A stretch of DNA of 54,000 nt, taken from assembly GCA_910585765.1 (NCBI GenBank), contig CAJUES010000023.1, positions 1 through 54,000 of the forward strand, read 5' to 3'. Under the pieces are notes generated by a model. That model was not told the DNA's origin and searched no databases. It saw only the letters and a program-made list of their open reading frames with translations. Made by a program: the position numbers and the translations under genes. Origin of the DNA: an uncultured Lachnospiraceae bacterium (GTDB lineage Bacteria > Bacillota > Clostridia > Lachnospirales > Lachnospiraceae). This document shows positions 52,322 to 54,000 of the stretch, piece after piece (position 1 is the first letter of the stretch; every line of letters begins with the position of its first letter).

Positions 52322-52766
52322 CTTCATTATATTTTCACTGATCCGCTACATCAGTGAGAGTATTAAACTCCTCATATTTTCATATGAGATTAGACTATAT
52401 CTTCATGTGAATTTAATTATTTTCGAAATTTTTTGTTGTGGCATATACGGATTATTTCCTTGTGTGTTAATAGAAAATAACGAATTTCACATGTTTACCA
52501 TTTCGGACTACCAATCGCTTGTAATCCTACTCCCATGACAGGATAGTCGTTGAACCTTACTCTATTCGAGTCTTGGCTGCTGATTGTCCATTTTTACAAG
52601 ATCACTTAGGGTTTAACCATATGATCATACAATTAATTCTTTCTGCTTTCGCAACATTAACGCCTGATCCTATTTCATATCTACGTTTTAGTTTAATTGT
52701 CTTTAGGATTTCCCAGCAATTAGATAAATTTTCAATATATATCACTATATAAGGTCGCAAAAAATT
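52322..52766 (-). ncRNA. Group I self-splicing intron in the tape-measure gene
   Basis: 445 nt on the minus strand, with no reading frame that could be a homing endonuclease. The conserved core elements are all present in order: P (AATTGCTGGGAAATCC, 52721-52706), Q (AATCAGCAGCCAAGAC, 52585-52570), R (GTTCAACGACTATCC, 52555-52541) and S (AAGATATAGTC, 52403-52393); R and S form the P7 guanosine site (GACTAT/ATAGTC). P1 forms between exon UCGU and intron GCGA, with the U-G wobble at the 5' splice site (52767|52766). The last intron base is G (52322). Splicing restores the protein frame exactly. Confidence 0.85.
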
Positions 52767-54000
52767 ACGATTATTTCATAGCCGACTTCACCCAGAAGGG
52801 CTTCCTTTTCGTCAGACTGTACCGCCCAGTTTCCAGATGCCAAAGCCGTTCCCTCTACATGGGCATTACCAGTATACTTTGCATCATATTGTGCGCTGCC
52901 CAGATTCATTCCCGAACCCACGATACTCGGCAGGCTCCCATTCGTCTCGATATTTACCCTGATCGTACATTCGACTTCCTTGCCGTCGATCTCGTCAAGC
53001 CCCTCGGATATACCTGTAACATGGTCTTTGGCTTCTTCAATCACATCACTGAATTCTTCGAAGCGTCCAATGACACCGCTGGATCCACCTTCGCTTTCTC
53101 CGCCACCTGTCAGGATTTCTTCTGTCGTGTCCCCAAGTTCTACGATAGAACCGATCAGACTGTCAGCATTATCGCCTTCACTTCCACCTGAACCTTGTCC
53201 GCTCTCTGACGAACCGCCTCCACCGATAGAAGCAGTAACGTCGTCAACAGCATCCTTTAGCTGTTCAAACTGACCGATTGCGCCAGTTCCTCCGCCTTCC
53301 CCGTCTTCACCGCCGCCAGTACCAAGGGCTTCGTCTGTCGCTGTCTTGATACCTTCAACGGCACTGATGAGTCCGCCCATGGCAGAACCTTTACCACCTG
53401 CGCCGGCACTCATACTCGGACTGGAAGAGGGCGCCCCTTCACCTGCGGAACCGCCAGACATACCACCAGAGATGGCATTTGTTACACCTTCAATAGCTGT
53501 TTTGAGATTATTGAACTGTGTTATGAGACCGTTCCCATCGGCATCAATGGATATCGTGCTCAATGACCGCAGTGTATCTACAAGACTGCTCACGGTACTG
53601 TTCCCACTGACTCCTAAAGCATCAGCTACGGATTTGACCGCTTCTGCAAGATTTGTAAAGGAAGTTGTAAGTACGTTGAACTTGTCGGCATCAGGGATAG
53701 AAGATAGTGCATCACTAACAGCCGTCGCATTCTCTCCTAATTCAGCCGTGTTTGTGCTGAGTATACCCATGTTTTCAGACATCGCCTTTGTGTTCTCATT
53801 TGCATCTGACGTTGCTGTCGAAAGGCTGTCCATACTCTCGGCTGTGTCGTCCATGGAAGCGGCAGTGTCAGACATGTCCATGGTGATGAGGGAATCAATA
53901 TATTCCTGTGTCTTTGCAATATAACTTTCAAGCTGGTCTGTCGTCGTACCAGCCGTTTCAGCAATTGCAGACTGCATCTGTTCATTGCCGGAATACAGGT
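52767..54000 (-). CDS. Phage tail tape-measure protein, exon 1 (partial, runs off the window)
   Basis: The frame stays open to the window end, so the N-terminus is outside. About 410 residues visible: a helical, Ser/Thr/Ala-rich part, then Gly-rich linkers (GGGGSSESGQGSGGSEG, GGGESEGGSSG) separating IGQFEQLKDAV / IGRFEEFSDVI repeats, and a conserved end YDAKYTGNAHVEGTALASGNW...EKEALLGEVGYEIIV. Tape-measure proteins set tail length in siphophages. Read without splicing, it would end six residues after the splice site at a TAG. Confidence 0.8.

Larger units (their letters stand above)
49190..54000. mobile_element. Prophage (left end in window, continues past 54000)
   Basis: From the junction to the window end the sequence is AT-richer and carries a large serine recombinase, small phage-like genes and a tail tape-measure gene, all on the minus strand. 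The other end is not in the window. Between the tape-measure and the recombinase there is no tail-fibre, baseplate, holin or lysin gene, so the element may be incomplete or unusually arranged. Confidence 0.75.

Noticed and set aside
52322..52766. Group II intron, or simple frameshift/decay of the tape-measure gene
   Set aside because: No domain V-like hairpin or GUGYG start; instead group I P/Q/R/S motifs are present and the exon frame is restored exactly, which decay would not do.

Overview
The window looks like chromosome from a gut Lachnospiraceae bacterium (Clostridia). Supporting signs are strong GGAGG-type ribosome sites, many lipoproteins and two-component systems, a type I glutamine synthetase followed by an ANTAR protein, AzlCD, a DUF368 protein, MBOAT/DHHW acylation cassettes, and a lacto-N-biose/galacto-N-biose phosphorylase operon typical of mucin or milk-glycan users. 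The main part is moderately GC-rich. The right end from about 49.2 kb is clearly AT-richer and is a prophage.

Left part (0-16.5 kb, nearly all minus strand): a terpene-cyclase-like gene remnant, a GNAT acetyltransferase with a membrane tail, a heterodimeric ABC exporter pair, a structured repeat element, a DUF2281/PIN toxin-antitoxin pair, and a GH2 glycosidase / response regulator / ABC transporter / histidine kinase cluster with TTTAC direct repeats. A divergent BlaR1-type M56 peptidase follows, then a radical SAM protein and an AraC regulator.

Centre (16.5-25.2 kb, plus strand): the AraC regulator faces an operon for import and phosphorolysis of Gal-beta-1,3-HexNAc disaccharides: lipoprotein binding protein, internal terminator, two permeases, a 54-residue membrane protein, GH112 phosphorylase and N-acetylhexosamine 1-kinase. 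AzlC/AzlD follow.

25.2-48.6 kb: a decayed GHKL kinase/LytTR regulator pair, an erythromycin-esterase-like lipoprotein, and two MBOAT + DHHW envelope-acylation cassettes on either side of an ECF sigma/anti-sigma pair. The second cassette is joined to dapF, with manC, the ANTAR protein and glnA upstream. Then come hslO, a methyltransferase, a DUF368 protein, hisC, a large membrane protein (DUF6020-like), a beta-propeller-like lipoprotein, and a short Ser/Thr/Glu-rich repeat lipoprotein.

Right end (49.2-54 kb): a large serine recombinase sits at the junction with a polysaccharide deacetylase gene that has lost its 5' half. This is the signature of a prophage integrated inside that gene. The phage tail tape-measure gene is split by a 445-nt sequence that I read as a group I self-splicing intron: P, Q, R and S core motifs and P1 are visible, and removing it restores the frame exactly. 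This intron and the recombinase-split deacetylase are the most interesting observations in the window.
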